Shown here: piece by piece, positions 37,149 through 47,135 of the stretch
Numbering within the stretch: position 1 is the first letter of the stretch
Layout of the letters: every line of letters begins with the position of its first letter
DNA from: Agapetus fuscipes
Lineage: Eukaryota; Arthropoda; Insecta; Trichoptera; Glossosomatidae
Assembly (NCBI GenBank): GCA_951799405.1
Contig: OX637337.1
Coordinates: forward strand, 3,348,001 to 3,412,000
DNA length: 64,000 nt
Direction of reading: 5' to 3'
Notes under the pieces: generated by a model
Told to the model about the DNA's origin: nothing
Seen by the model: only the letters and a program-made list of their open reading frames with translations
The model's database searches: none
Position numbers and translations under genes: made by a program

Positions 37149-39532
37149 ATATGTACAAAGTATTACAATAAAAATAAATTTTAAAAATCTAATTACAATA
37201 AATACTCCCCAAAGTAAGCATAGCTTGTGTTTTGGGGAGGATTCCAACTTATCTTAACTTAAAATTAATCACTTAATAGATAAAAATCATAAAAAACAAA
37301 AATAATATATACACCATTTAGTCATTTACTCAGCAAAAAACAGAAAGACAAAAAATAAAATAAAATGACATAAAGAGGTAACATGTTTAAATAGAAAATA
37401 CAGAAATAGGAATTATACATACATATATACACACATGTAGATATATGAAAAAAATAACAAAAATAATAATGATAAGAATAATATACAAAAAACCAATCAA
37501 ATATAAACACTCAACTATTTACACCTCTTTCAAATATTTTCTGATCATGTACTTAATGGCCCTAGGATCTGCGTGCTTATCATGCTCATACCTGGAAAAA
37601 AGTGCATTGTACCACCTTACACCCAAATAATCGTAGTGATGTTGGCCGGTTGCTGTATTCTTTCTAGGAACTTTGATTAGAAGCGACTCTCTACGCGATC
37701 TACCACTCGGGATTACAATATCCCCCGGATTATATCCGTGGATAAAGTAATCCTTATGAACTTGGTAGAGAGCCGCTCTCTTATACAATTGGTCAATTGT
37801 TAGCACCGGAAAGTCATGATATAATTGCAATGTGGAATAGTCGAAAGGCTTCTTTAACATTATTTTGATAACCATTCTCTGCACCACCCTAAGAGGCTCG
37901 AGTGTTGTTTTAAATGTGCCGCCCCATCCGACCATTCCATACTGCATCAATGACTGTCCAAGCGCAAAATAGGTAGACTTCAAAGTTTTTACCTCTAGAA
38001 TATCTCTAATTTTGCGGAATACATAGTAAATTTTCCTTAGTCTTTCAATAGTTGTTTCTACATGCTCCTTCCATCTAATTCTGGAATCTATTTTAATACC
38101 TAGATATTTAACACTTTCCGCTTGAGAAATTAGGGGGCATGAGCAGGAGCACGCAGTTCCACTGACCAAGAAGTTAGTACAGCTATGTATTGCTATACCA
38201 AGTGAAAAAGGAAGACCCCTATTGTAGAGAGAGAATGGAATAAAATTTGTTTTTTCGGTATTCAGAGACAGGAAATTTTTGTCGAACCAATTTTTAAGTA
38301 TGGTTAATTCCACGTTCGTTCTGCGAACCACCTCTACCCATGACCCTCCCCTCACAATCATAGCCGTATCATCAGCAAAGGACAGGATTGAGGATGTGAT
38401 CGGCAGAGAGAATATCTCATTGACATAAATAATAAACAATATTGGTCCAAGGACGGTGCCTTGCGGAATTCCGAATCGCGTTATTTTTCTAGAGCTTACT
38501 ATCTTATTAATGCGTACCTGCTGAGTTCTATACTGCATGAAACTGCAAATCCATTTCCTCACACTGCCACATATTCCAATCCTGTTTAATTTGTTCAATA
38601 GGCCAGTATGGCTAACGCTATCAAATGCCTTCCTTAGGTCGATAAATACACCCAGACATTTCTCTCCGGCATCTAGTGCCCCGTACACTATGGAAGTCAA
38701 CCTTGATATGGCGTCGTCCGTGCCAACACTCGTTCTAAAACCGAACTGATTTTTATTAAGTAAACCCTCTCTATTAATAAAATCTATGAGCTGTTTTTTC
38801 ACTATTTTTTCGAAGATTTTCGAGATATTGGACGTGAGAGTTATAGGTCTATAATTCGATATATTACATGCATCCCCCGACTTGAAAATTGGTGTCACCA
38901 CACCAACTTTGTACACCTCAGGAAATACACCATTATTCAGGCTGACATTTACTATGTGCGTGATGGGCCCCGACAGAGATGTTGAATTCTGCTTCAAAAT
39001 ATCCACAGATATTCTATCATAGCCAGGAGAGGATCCTCCTTTCATATCCTTTATAATATTTAATACCGTCTCGGAATTTATTGGCTGAAATATGTTGAAC
39101 CCTGGATCGATGAGAGAATCGGGTTCTATTTCCCCGTAAGTGAAATTTGGATCTATCTGTCGAGCCAGATTTTCACCTACATCTGCAAAAAACTCATTAA
39201 AGCTATTAGCCATTTCAATTGGATGTTGTGTGAGTTCCATTGTTTTACCATCAACAATTATCCTTTTTATCTGTGATTTCTTCTTTTTCTTATTAATAAT
39301 CTCATTTATGGATTGCCATACATGTTTTATATTACTGCCAGCTTGTTCAACCTTCCTAGAGAAGTAATCAATCTTGACCCTTCTTATTAACAGTGTCAGC
39401 ATGTTTCGATACCTTTTGTACCTGTCACTGACATTAGTGTCGCCAGGATGTCTCCGCATAATCTTATACAGCTTTTCTTTGTTTCGTATTGAAACCACCA
39501 AACCATGTGTGATCCATGGCTTCAGTCATACA
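37119..39532 (-). mobile_element. CR1/L2-like LINE, 5'-truncated (2.4 kb)
   Basis: The 3' end (left) has a ~400-bp AT-rich UTR ending AATAAAGACCTTATGAATTATG in the (TATG)n target tract. The 5' end (right) is truncated inside the KPWITHGLVVSIRNK motif, so the endonuclease domain is missing. Insertion into (CATA)n hides any target duplication. Confidence 0.88.
37519..39501 (-). CDS. LINE reverse transcriptase, CR1/L2-like, N-terminally truncated
   Basis: An open 660-codon frame (further open upstream to the truncation point near 39530). Upstream codons give KPWITHGL, a conserved segment between endonuclease and RT in CR1, L2 and jockey groups. RT signatures follow: NYRPITLTSNISKIFEKIV at about 216, GFR at about 254, FIDLRKAFDSV at about 286, GIPQGTVLGPILF at about 344, and catalytic FADD at 375-378. 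The C-terminus has the usual FDYSTLQLYHDF-type region and ends near a short 3' UTR. It would copy its own RNA at a nicked target. Without the endonuclease it cannot move by itself. No stops or frameshifts, so insertion is fairly recent. Clade among CR1, L2, Crack or Daphne not resolved. Confidence 0.9.
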   Translation of the reverse strand: MVVSIRNKEKLYKIMRRHPGDTNVSDRYKRYRNMLTLLIRRVKIDYFSRKVEQAGSNIKHVWQSINEIINKKKKKSQIKRIIVDGKTMELTQHPIEMANSFNEFFADVGENLARQIDPNFTYGEIEPDSLIDPGFNIFQPINSETVLNIIKDMKGGSSPGYDRISVDILKQNSTSLSGPITHIVNVSLNNGVFPEVYKVGVVTPIFKSGDACNISNYRPITLTSNISKIFEKIVKKQLIDFINREGLLNKNQFGFRTSVGTDDAISRLTSIVYGALDAGEKCLGVFIDLRKAFDSVSHTGLLNKLNRIGICGSVRKWICSFMQYRTQQVRINKIVSSRKITRFGIPQGTVLGPILFIIYVNEIFSLPITSSILSFADDTAMIVRGGSWVEVVRRTNVELTILKNWFDKNFLSLNTEKTNFIPFSLYNRGLPFSLGIAIHSCTNFLVSGTACSCSCPLISQAESVKYLGIKIDSRIRWKEHVETTIERLRKIYYVFRKIRDILEVKTLKSTYFALGQSLMQYGMVGWGGTFKTTLEPLRVVQRMVIKIMLKKPFDYSTLQLYHDFPVLTIDQLYKRAALYQVHKDYFIHGYNPGDIVIPSGRSRRESLLIKVPRKNTATGQHHYDYLGVRWYNALFSRYEHDKHADPRAIKYMIRKYLKEV

Positions 39533-39640
39533 TACATACATACATACACACATCCTTCTTTATAGATATAGATTTGATCCATGGCTTCAGTCATACATAC
39601 ATACATACATACACACATCCTTCTTTATAGATATAGATTT
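39511..39640. repeat. Perfect 65-bp tandem duplication across the LINE 5' junction
   Basis: GATCCATGGCTTCAGTCATAC...TATAGATATAGATTT occurs at 39511-39575 and again at 39576-39640 with no differences that I see. The unit contains the first ~22 bp of the truncated LINE plus the CATA-tract flank, so the duplication arose at or after insertion. Confidence 0.92.
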
Positions 39641-39862
39641 GCTCTTCGCTGGGTTTTAAAATTCATAAACCTTTACCAATGACCGGTAACCAAAGGTCCA
39701 TCCAGCCTTACAGCAACTGGGTCTTGCTTTAGTATTGGCGCTTTGTAGCGACGACCAAGCTCGTACACCTCTGCGGCACTACAACAAGTGTCATAGACAA
39801 CTAGAGTCTCTAGAATCTAGGGAGTCTCCCGCACATGATTTCTTAAAAAAAATTTTTTTTTT
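39639..39862 (+). mobile_element. SINE-V copy, long-tail subtype, head missing
   Basis: Starts TTGCTCTTCGCTGGG and runs through GACGACCAAGCTCGTACACC to GGGAGTCTCCCGCACATG and an A/T-rich tail. The head was replaced by the 65-bp duplication. Confidence 0.8.
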
Positions 39863-40158
39863 TGAATTGTCGACTTTAAAATTACTTGAAAATTTATGCT
39901 GAGTTTTCGGTACTTTTTGTTATGTACGAGGTACTTAAAGTAAGGTTATAAAGGTCCATAATTCTATAGTTCAGAAAAGAGGAGAACTCCGAAGAAATTA
40001 TATACAGTGTTAACAATATATAAGTAAGAAGAAAGAAAAAAGAAGCACGAAACTATGGACTACGGTCTAAGCCAGGAAGAGCAATACAAAGCATCTGAGT
40101 TTTTTTTGCGTTTTCTTGAATCCGGCCGTGAAAGCCTGAAAACATTTATGATGGTTAT
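39863..40158. other. No recognisable feature
   Basis: Unique AT-rich spacer. Confidence 0.35.
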
Positions 40159-40394
40159 GGTATGAGGCTGACCACCCATACTGTAAAAATTGTTCACTTT
40201 GCCAATGTTAACCCTGTTTCAGGGAAGATCGGCAAGAGTTGCAGGGTTTATGTTAATTTGAGATTGGGTTTTTTATATTGTAGGTCCACATGCGGCATGC
40301 GTAAGCGCGAAATTATGCGTGTCTGCTTGTGGGAATGCATTTAATATGAATCTCAAATGATACATATCTTTGCAACTTAGATTTAGATTAGATG
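40159..40394 (+). mobile_element. RepA copy
   Basis: Begins GGTATGAGGCTGACC, about 20 bp inside the family start; ends CAACTTAGATTTAGATTAGATG. Confidence 0.85.
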
Positions 40395-40711
40395 GTGATG
40401 AGTTGATATATTGTATGTAAGGTGAGTTTGGGTAACTTAATTTACAAATATATTTTATTTATTTATTACATTTGCAGATGTAGAATTCATTTAGTATTTT
40501 CGTTTCAGTATCTGAGACAGGCGTCTGGTCGTTCAGACGGTGTGAGTCGGCTCGTAGAGGGGGCGGCTCTCTAGCGGCGTAGACGCAAATATTATTGTAG
40601 GGGGAAGGTACTAAGTTGCGCTGAGACTACGTTCAGTTGAGGATTGTTGATGAATATTATGCATATGGTGTGGACATACACATATATTGTGATTTAAATG
40701 TAATTGTTTTA
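40395..40711. other. No recognisable gene
   Basis: Unique. The GC-richer part at 40520-40610 (GGGGGCGGCTCTCTAGCGGCG) stands out but has no frame or repeat identity. Confidence 0.35.
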
Positions 40712-41530
40712 ATACTCTTTCCACTTACCAATTACCGCTAACCACTTACTCTTACCGCTTACTCTTACCACGTACCGCTTACCATTTACCGCCTACCAAT
40801 TACTGCTTACCACTTACTCTTGCCGCTTACCGCTTACTCTTACCATTTACCGCTTACTCTTACCACTTATCTCTTACCACGTACCGCTTACCATTTACCG
40901 CCTACCAATTACTGCTTACCACTTACTCTTGCCGCTTACCGCTTACTCTTACCATTTACCGCTTACTCTTACCACTTATCTCTTACCACGTACCGCTTAC
41001 CATTTACCGCCTACCAATTACTGCTTACCACTTACTCTTGTCGCTTACCGCTTACTCTTACCACTTACCGCTTACTCTTACCACTTATCTCTTACCACAT
41101 GCCGCTTACCATTTACCGCCTACCAATTACCGCTTACCGCTTACTCTTACTGCTTAGCACTTACTTTTACCACTTACCGCTTACTGCTTACTGCTTACTC
41201 TTACTGCTTACCACTTACTCTTACCGCTTACTTGTACAACTTACCGCTTACCGCTTACCTTTTACCACTTACCGCTTACCGCTTACTCTTACGCCTTACC
41301 GCTTACTCTTACCGCTTACCACTTACTCTTAACGCTTACCGCTTACTCTTACCGCTTACCACTTACTCTTAACGCTTACCGCTTACTCGTACCACTTACC
41401 GGTTACCGTTTGCTCTTACCACTTACCGCTTACTTTTACCATTTACCGCTTACCGCTTACTCTTGCCACTTACCGCTTTCCGCTTACTCTTGCCACTTAC
41501 CGCTTACTCTTACCACTTAACACCACTTAC
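40712..41530. repeat. CTTACCGCTTACTCTTACC minisatellite with 109-bp higher-order repeat
   Basis: Short pyrimidine-rich words (CTTACCGC, TTACTC, TTACCA) are arranged in an irregular array. From about 40712 to 41150 they form a 109-bp higher-order unit: the TTGCCGCTTACC landmarks at 40820, 40929 and 41038 are 109 bp apart. Strand asymmetry is extreme, with almost no G on the plus strand. Frames of 147-170 codons across it are repeat translations. Confidence 0.95.
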
Positions 41531-41989
41531 CACTCGCCAACTGCCTACTTCATCTTGGAGTATCATTTATGATTGATACTTCAGGATTGGTAATTGGGGG
41601 TGCGGGGGAGCGCCCCCCTGTTTATTATAATTTATCTGCGAGAGATGGAGTGCTCACGAGCACTTGAAGAAAGCGCTGAATAAAGCGCTTTATGTTGTGA
41701 TGACTGCAAGCTTTTTTATTTTCCTGTAAAGAAGGGAAAATATGAAAATATATTTTTCGTTATTTTTTCGCACTGTTTTTCGAGATGAAAGATTTATAAA
41801 TTCAAATAATTATTATTGAACATCGGCTTGTAAATAATGTCGATCAATGAATCAGGCGCGTGCACCGCATAAAGACAAATCGTTTACCGATTTTTAAATA
41901 TATTCTTTTAATAAAATTGACTACCTTGACCTCTATTAGGGTAGTGCATTCCTTGCTAGAGGTCAAGTCCCTTCGGTAGCTTGCAAGCT
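41531..41989. other. No gene; GC hairpin near 41590
   Basis: GGGGGTGCGGGGGAGCGCCCCCC forms a strong hairpin, followed by TAAAGCGCTTTA near 41682. Otherwise AT-rich; possibly a LINE 3' UTR of unknown type. Confidence 0.35.
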
Positions 41990-42135
41990 ACCATTTCAAC
42001 TGAAGTAGTTGACGTAAGGCCGGCTCCCTTGCTTGTAAAAAGAAATAGATTCCACTCGCTTCATGCAAGCCCCTCGGAGAGAACGCAGCAAGGAGTTATA
42101 TGATATTATATATGTACCTTAGTTGCGTTTTGTTG
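41990..42135 (+). mobile_element. SINE-G 3' half
   Basis: From CATTTCAACTGAAGTAG to TATATGTACCTTAGTTGCG. Head and first half missing. Confidence 0.7.
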
Positions 42136-42699
42136 TTTCTTTTTCCATTTTGAATTAAAAATGTTTTCGATGTCCATATCCTCATATTATCTCCCCTTGG
42201 CCTCCATCAGCCTTCGCCTCTAACTCCTCCTGTCTACCGCTGCGGTTTTCCAGTCTGTCACCTGCAGTACATAGTTGGTTTGTGTCCTTCCTCACCTCAT
42301 CCTCCCAGATTTGTGTTAATACACAAACCATTATTTAAAAAAAATGTTTTTTTTTTTTTTTTTTAGTAAAATCAAGAAAATACCTAACTCTAAAAATATA
42401 CGGAGTATTTAGATGTGTATGTTGGTACAACTTGTTGTAGCGGAAAGTGAACATTCGATTCATCACATTGTAAACTACAAAGCGGCACAAAAGCTTTTCA
42501 ATTGGGGTTGGCAGCCCTGCACAGCGTCGCCATTGTCATGGTCGCCCCCACCCTTAAAAATACATCCACCATCCCCTAGTACGCTTACTTAGTGAACCAT
42601 TCCAACCTCGATATCACGAAGAATAATTTCGTTTTCAAATGCGTATACGAATATTGAATAAAATATTAAAAGAAAGAAGATTCAAGGTCTGAATGACAG
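42136..42699. other. Mostly featureless, with a degenerate LINE piece
   Basis: At 42180-42320 the minus strand reads DEVRKDTNQLCTAGDRLENR in one frame, vaguely like the far C-terminus of RTE ORFs (DE.RK...N....A.DR). The rest is AT-rich. Confidence 0.3.
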
Positions 42700-42866
42700 A
42701 GTTGTGAATGAGTATAGAGAGGGTATAAACGAGACGAGAGCTTCAAGAAGCGAATTAAGACCCATTTCTTCACCGCCGCGTCAAGCCTGAAAGCGCCCTT
42801 GCAGTGACAGTAGTCACGAAACGGCGCTATACAAATCATCATCATCATCATCAGCATCATCAGCAG
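42700..42866 (+). pseudogene. CR1/L2-like LINE C-terminal tip with (ATC)n tail
   Basis: The frame ends FKKRIKTHFFTAASSLKAPL and a stop, then GAAACGGCGCTATACAAATC and ATCATC repeats. The GGCGCTATACAAA motif matches the 3' UTR of the fragment at 7610-7935 (GGCGCTGTACAAA), so both belong to related families with different tails. Confidence 0.75.
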
Positions 42867-43005
42867 GTTTCATGTTCATTTGAGTTTTGTGTCTTTTGTG
42901 CACTTGCAGCATTTGTATGTGAGAAATTACACGTGTCTGTTTATGCGGATGTATTTAAAATTAATATACAATATTAATATTTCTTTGCAACTTAGGTTGT
43001 ACACA
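42867..43005 (+). mobile_element. RepA 3' half
   Basis: GTTTCATGTTCATTTGAG to TTGCAACTTAGG; 5' truncated and diverged. Confidence 0.65.
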
Positions 43006-43044
43006 TTATTGTATTTATATTGTATATTTTCTAATAAAGTACTT

Positions 43045-43199
43045 ACAAGAGAGCGCAATAAGATGGTTCGGGCATCTAAAAAGAATAGACGATGAGCAAC
43101 TGACAAAAAGAGTGTTAAAAGGGAATGCCAAAGGTAAGTGTGTGATGACAAGACCGAGGAAGGAATGGATTAATCAAACAAGCGAGATTGCAACGACTT
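43045..43199 (+). pseudogene. RTE-like LINE fragment
   Basis: The frame reads IRWFGHLKRIDDEQLTKRVL, then TRPRKEWINQTSEIAT. The GRGRP core of the family is mutated (CVMTRP). Fifty codons remain; both ends lost. Confidence 0.8.
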
Positions 43200-43407
43200 T
43201 TTCTTCTCGTTGCATAATAGATTCCTTTATTTGTTGTATAATGAGATTTTCCGTCACAGGTGAGTTGAAAAAAAACTTACCAAAACTTAAAAATCAGTGA
43301 TCAAAGGGATACATCTGAGGTCCCAGAGTAAAAACAGTAGTGGGTCAAGATTCTCAATAGGTACTAAAAAGTAAGCAACTGAAGAAGACACAGGAAAATA
43401 TCAGAAT

Positions 43408-43600
43408 CTAATCTAATCTAATCTAAGCTGCAAGGATATATACCATTTAAGATTTACATCAAATGCATTCCCACAAGCAGACATGTTTAATTTCGCGCTA
43501 ACACATGCCGCATGTGGACCTACATTATAAGAACCCATCTCAAATGAACATAAGCCCTGCAACTCTTGCCGTCCTTCCCTGAGACAGGGGTGACATTGGC
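43408..43600 (-). mobile_element. 5'-truncated RepA insertion with 8-bp TSD ATCAGAAT
   Basis: A 193-bp minus-strand insertion flanked by ATCAGAAT at 43400-43407 and 43601-43608. Its (AATCT)n tail is at one edge, and its truncated 5' edge falls at the GCCAATGTCACC position. A tail at the 3' edge plus variable 5' truncation plus target duplication is the pattern of target-primed retrotransposition. Confidence 0.9.
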
Positions 43601-43608
43601 ATCAGAAT

Positions 43609-44215
43609 GATACAAAAAAAACTCAAATCTTTATGTGTAGGTTATCATGTTTCTAAGAAGATATCATTTATTTTCATGCGAAAAGATTAGTTTTTTTTTG
43701 CGAGTAAAAATGACGAATATTGAGTGAGTCGAATATTGGAGCACCATTGTACAAAGAATGTAATGAAGACGCGGTAATGCTCGGATAGCATTTCACTTAT
43801 TTTTCCGTGAAGTGTTTTTTTTTATTACTTTGTACTTGGGGTTGATTTCTGATCACGCTCAAACTTTCTCAACAATACTCGTGTACCTACTTGCGCACGT
43901 CAAAACTTTTATGATTGTTGTATTTTTACCATTTTTATTTTATTTGAGTTCTCCCCCAATTTGGAGTTTTTTTGTAACTCAATATTAATTATATTTATTA
44001 AGTTTTTTGTCGTTCTTGTAACAGTGTTTTTATTGTCTAGCTTTTTTCGTGATGTTTGAACTTTGCTAACGATAATCCACCCCTTTCCGATTTATTGTAG
44101 AGGTGTGAAATCTTTCATACAAACCCCTTTTATTGTGGACAAATCTTTCATGAGAATATTCACACATTTCTCTTCATCTCATTCGGCTAAATTTTTGTAA
44201 TAATAAAAACGTTAG
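43609..44215. other. No recognisable feature
   Basis: AT-rich DNA with T runs; nothing recognised. Confidence 0.35.
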
Positions 44216-44370
44216 GCAGATTTATTTAGTGAGCGCTGTTTTTACGTGAATCCCACCTTAAGCGCCCTCTGCTAGTTGGGTCGTCGCTGTAGAAGCGCCA
44301 ATTCTCAAACAAGAGCCAGCTGCTGTAAGGCTGGATGACGTTATGGTGACCGGTATTTGGTAAAGGCCAT
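44216..44370 (-). mobile_element. SINE-V 3' half, short-tail subtype
   Basis: Includes the full 3' end (GGTGAGCGC..CCACCTTAAGCGCCCTC on plus). Joined at 44370 to RepA within the GGTAAAGG segment. Confidence 0.7.
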
Positions 44371-44520
44371 TGTCTCCCCTGTTCAGGGAAGGTCGGTAAA
44401 AATTGAAGGTTTTATGTTCATTTGACGTTTGGCTTTTAATTCATAAGTAGGTACACACGCAGCACTAGTAAACGCGAACTTATACGTGTCTTCTTGTATG
44501 CCTTCAACTAAGATTATAGA
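44371..44520 (+). mobile_element. RepA 3' two-thirds
   Basis: From CCCCTGTTCAGGGAAGG to TCAACTAAGATTATAG; slightly diverged. Confidence 0.7.
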
Positions 44521-45320
44521 CGTAGATATGATATAATTAATTTACCTCTTTCCAAATGTATATAGGTATCTAATTATGTATTGAATAAAACTAAGGCCAC
44601 ACACCTCGCAAATTCAATGATCCTAACTACAAAATAATTTTAGAATATACCCATCATTTATTCTGAATCACACACACAGATACAACGGCGACTCGTCACC
44701 TTTTGATACAAATGTAATGTGCTTTGGTTCACACAAAAGGCGTCTCATGCCATTGCTACGCTATCAAAGGTTTATATTCGAGGCTAACATTGACTGGCGG
44801 ACAATCACACCTGACAGGCAGTCCGTCATCGTGAATGGCTGAGGAATTATTGTAATCAGATGGCCAATAAAAGAAATCATGATCGCGTTACTGATTCAGT
44901 CAGGCCCGGATTAAAGGTGGTTCGAGTGGTGCGACAGAACCGGGGCTGGAAGTCTCATCACCACGGTAATAAGGTAATTTCACTTTTTTTATTTCATTAA
45001 ATGAAAGACAACATTTTAAAAAATGCATCAACGTTTAAAAAAATATATAACTAGCTTAGTTTTTAAATAATAACTCTTTAAAATTCGCGTATTTTCGATT
45101 TCCGTTACAACAGCTCATTTTTTTTATTTAGGCGGATATGACGTCGATGGAGATACGGATCTTCGGAGTGCAGGTATCGGCAGACCCAGGCAGTCAGTTT
45201 GCTAGCGACGTTTGTCGTCATTTTGACGTCAAACATCCCTAGCCAACCACGCTGTATTTTTGGCGGGATTCAAATTCTCCGCATTTTATTTTTGAAAATT
45301 ATCATGTTTGAAATTATCAC
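44521..45320. other. No recognisable gene
   Basis: About 800 bp of apparently unique DNA, the longest repeat-poor stretch in this half of the window. CAGGCCCGGATTAAAGG near 44900 might be a decayed hAT terminus, but no partner was found. Confidence 0.3.
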
Positions 45321-46615
45321 AATATGGCCACCGATCACAGGGTCTCTGATATTCAATCTGGCTTTATGCCAGGACGAGGTTGTGTGGACCAAATCTTTAC
45401 TCTCAGACAGATTGTTGAAAAACATCTGGCTGTGGGGAGGGTGGTCTACGCAGCATTCGTAGATCTTGAGAGGGCCTTTGACTCGGTGGACAGATGTATG
45501 CTGTGGAATGTTCTCAGGAAGTACGGTGTGAATGATAATCTCCTGAATGTGATACGTGCCATCTATGAAAATAGTTCGGCATGTGTAAGAGTGGATGGGA
45601 GATATAGTGACTGGTTTGATGTATATAAGGGAGTGAGGCAAGGCTGCGTGATGAGTCCATGGTTGTTTAATATAATCATGGACAGTTGCATAAAAGAAGC
45701 TGGAATATCAGAGAGCGGAGTGAAAGTGGGTGAAACAAGAGTTGGAGTACTTCTTTATGCTGATGATGCTATAGTTTTAGCTGACTCGGCGGAGGAACTC
45801 CAAACGATGTTAACCAAACTAAATGATGCATTTTGTAAGAATAGCTTGAAAGTAAATGCGAATAAGACAAAAGTATTAGTTTTTGACAGGAATGAAGTAT
45901 GTGAGGAACTTACAATTAATTTGAATGGAATAAAAGTTGAAGTAGTGAATGAGTTTGACTATTTAGGAAGTAAGTTTGAGGCGAATGGTAAGATGACGAA
46001 AGAATTAGAGAAGCGTGCCAGCAAAGGAAGATGCGTGATAGGAGCGTTTGGTAGAATAGCGAAGAATAAAAGGATACCAAAGAAAATGAAAATGGCGGTA
46101 CACAATTGTATTTTGTTGCCGACCCTGATGTATGGAAGCGAGTCATGGACGTTGAATGAAAGAGAAGTAAATAAGGTATGCACCGTAGAAATGGCCCATC
46201 TGAGAAGTATGACAGGAAAAACACTGAAAGATAGAGTGAGAAACGAATGGGTTCTAAATGAATGCGGAGTAAAAGAAAGCGTGAAAGTGAAAGTTCAAAG
46301 AAGTGTGATGCGATGGTTTGGACATATTGAAAGGATGAATGAAGACCGACTGACAAAAAGAGTGTATAAAGGGAATGTAACAGGTAAGCGTGGAAGGGGA
46401 AGACCTAGGAAACAATGGATTGATCAGATAAATGAGATTGCGAATGAATGGAATCTACAGAGTGGAAACAAGAGAAGAGCATGCATGAAAAGAGTGATGA
46501 AATTAGATGAGATGAAAGAAGTATGCAAGGACAGAGTCAAGTGGAGGCACTTGTGTGGAGGTACTGGCCACCCCTAGAGGAAAGGTGGCAGGATACAAGA
46601 CAAGACAAGACAATC
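45321..46615 (+). mobile_element. RTE-like LINE, 5'-truncated (1.3 kb)
   Basis: Starts in the RT domain and ends in a very short 3' UTR (GGAAAGGTGGCAGGATACAAG) followed by (ACAAG)n. It has no RepA after the stop, unlike the related copies at 27187 and 35163. Two subfamilies with different 3' ends therefore coexist. Confidence 0.85.
45324..46577 (+). CDS. LINE reverse transcriptase (RTE-like), N-terminally truncated
   Basis: An open 417-codon frame. RT motifs: IQSGFMPGRGCVDQIFTLRQ near 10-29, FVDLERAFDSV near 45-55, KGVRQGCVMSPWLFNI near 102-117, and catalytic YADD at 145-148. The thumb/C-terminal region has YGSESWTLNEREV near 263, TGKTLKDRVRNEW near 290, RWFGHIERM near 324 and GKRGRGRPRKQW near 352. 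It ends CGGTGHP. Family role is target-primed reverse transcription of the element's own RNA. The endonuclease and RT fingers are missing through 5' truncation, so the Met at 45324 is only a fortuitous start. The frame has no stops or frameshifts. The clade could be RTE or a neighbouring group; the C-terminal signature is shared with four fragments in this window. Confidence 0.9.
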   Translation: MATDHRVSDIQSGFMPGRGCVDQIFTLRQIVEKHLAVGRVVYAAFVDLERAFDSVDRCMLWNVLRKYGVNDNLLNVIRAIYENSSACVRVDGRYSDWFDVYKGVRQGCVMSPWLFNIIMDSCIKEAGISESGVKVGETRVGVLLYADDAIVLADSAEELQTMLTKLNDAFCKNSLKVNANKTKVLVFDRNEVCEELTINLNGIKVEVVNEFDYLGSKFEANGKMTKELEKRASKGRCVIGAFGRIAKNKRIPKKMKMAVHNCILLPTLMYGSESWTLNEREVNKVCTVEMAHLRSMTGKTLKDRVRNEWVLNECGVKESVKVKVQRSVMRWFGHIERMNEDRLTKRVYKGNVTGKRGRGRPRKQWIDQINEIANEWNLQSGNKRRACMKRVMKLDEMKEVCKDRVKWRHLCGGTGHP

Positions 46616-46927
46616 AATGATATCTTTATTTTTACTACTTAAAAAATATATGGTTGTAATCCTTGGAATGTTCTCTACACAACCATATTATTTTCAACCG
46701 TTTTCCCTACCACTACAATTACCCTATTCTTACCTACCGAAAATCGGTATGAAGACCTGTCAATCCAAGATGGCCGCAAGTGAACAGCTGTTTAGTCTAA
46801 TTATAAATATTACCGATATTCGGTAGTTAAGAATTACCGTGGTGGTGAGACTTCTTTCCCAGGGCGCCTAGGAGGCCCCAAAGACAAAATACTGAAAAAA
46901 TGATTTAATGAAAAAAATTGATCACAG
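46616..46927. other. No recognisable feature
   Basis: AT-rich; CCCAGGGCGCCTAGGAGGCCCC near 46858 is an isolated GC-rich word cluster. Confidence 0.35.
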
Positions 46928-47135
46928 GTTGGTATGAGGCTGACCACCCATACTGTAAAAATGGTTCACTTTGCCAATGTCACCCATGTTTCAGGGAATT
47001 TCGGCAAAAAATTCAGGGCCTATGTTTATTTGATGTTTGATTTTAATATGTAGATAAGTATACATGCAGCATTTGTAAACGCGAACTTACACGTGTTTGT
47101 CTGTGGGCATGCATTTGAATCACAAAACTTAGGGT
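46928..47135 (+). mobile_element. RepA copy, diverged
   Basis: Starts GGTTGGTATGAGGC; the tail ends AAAACTTAGG. Confidence 0.75.

Noticed and set aside
40820..41372. Two overlapping plus-strand frames of 147 and 170 codons
   Set aside because: Both are translations of the CTTACC minisatellite in different frames; no start context or domain.
45916..46356. 146-codon minus-strand frame
   Set aside because: Shadow of the RTE-like ORF on the plus strand.
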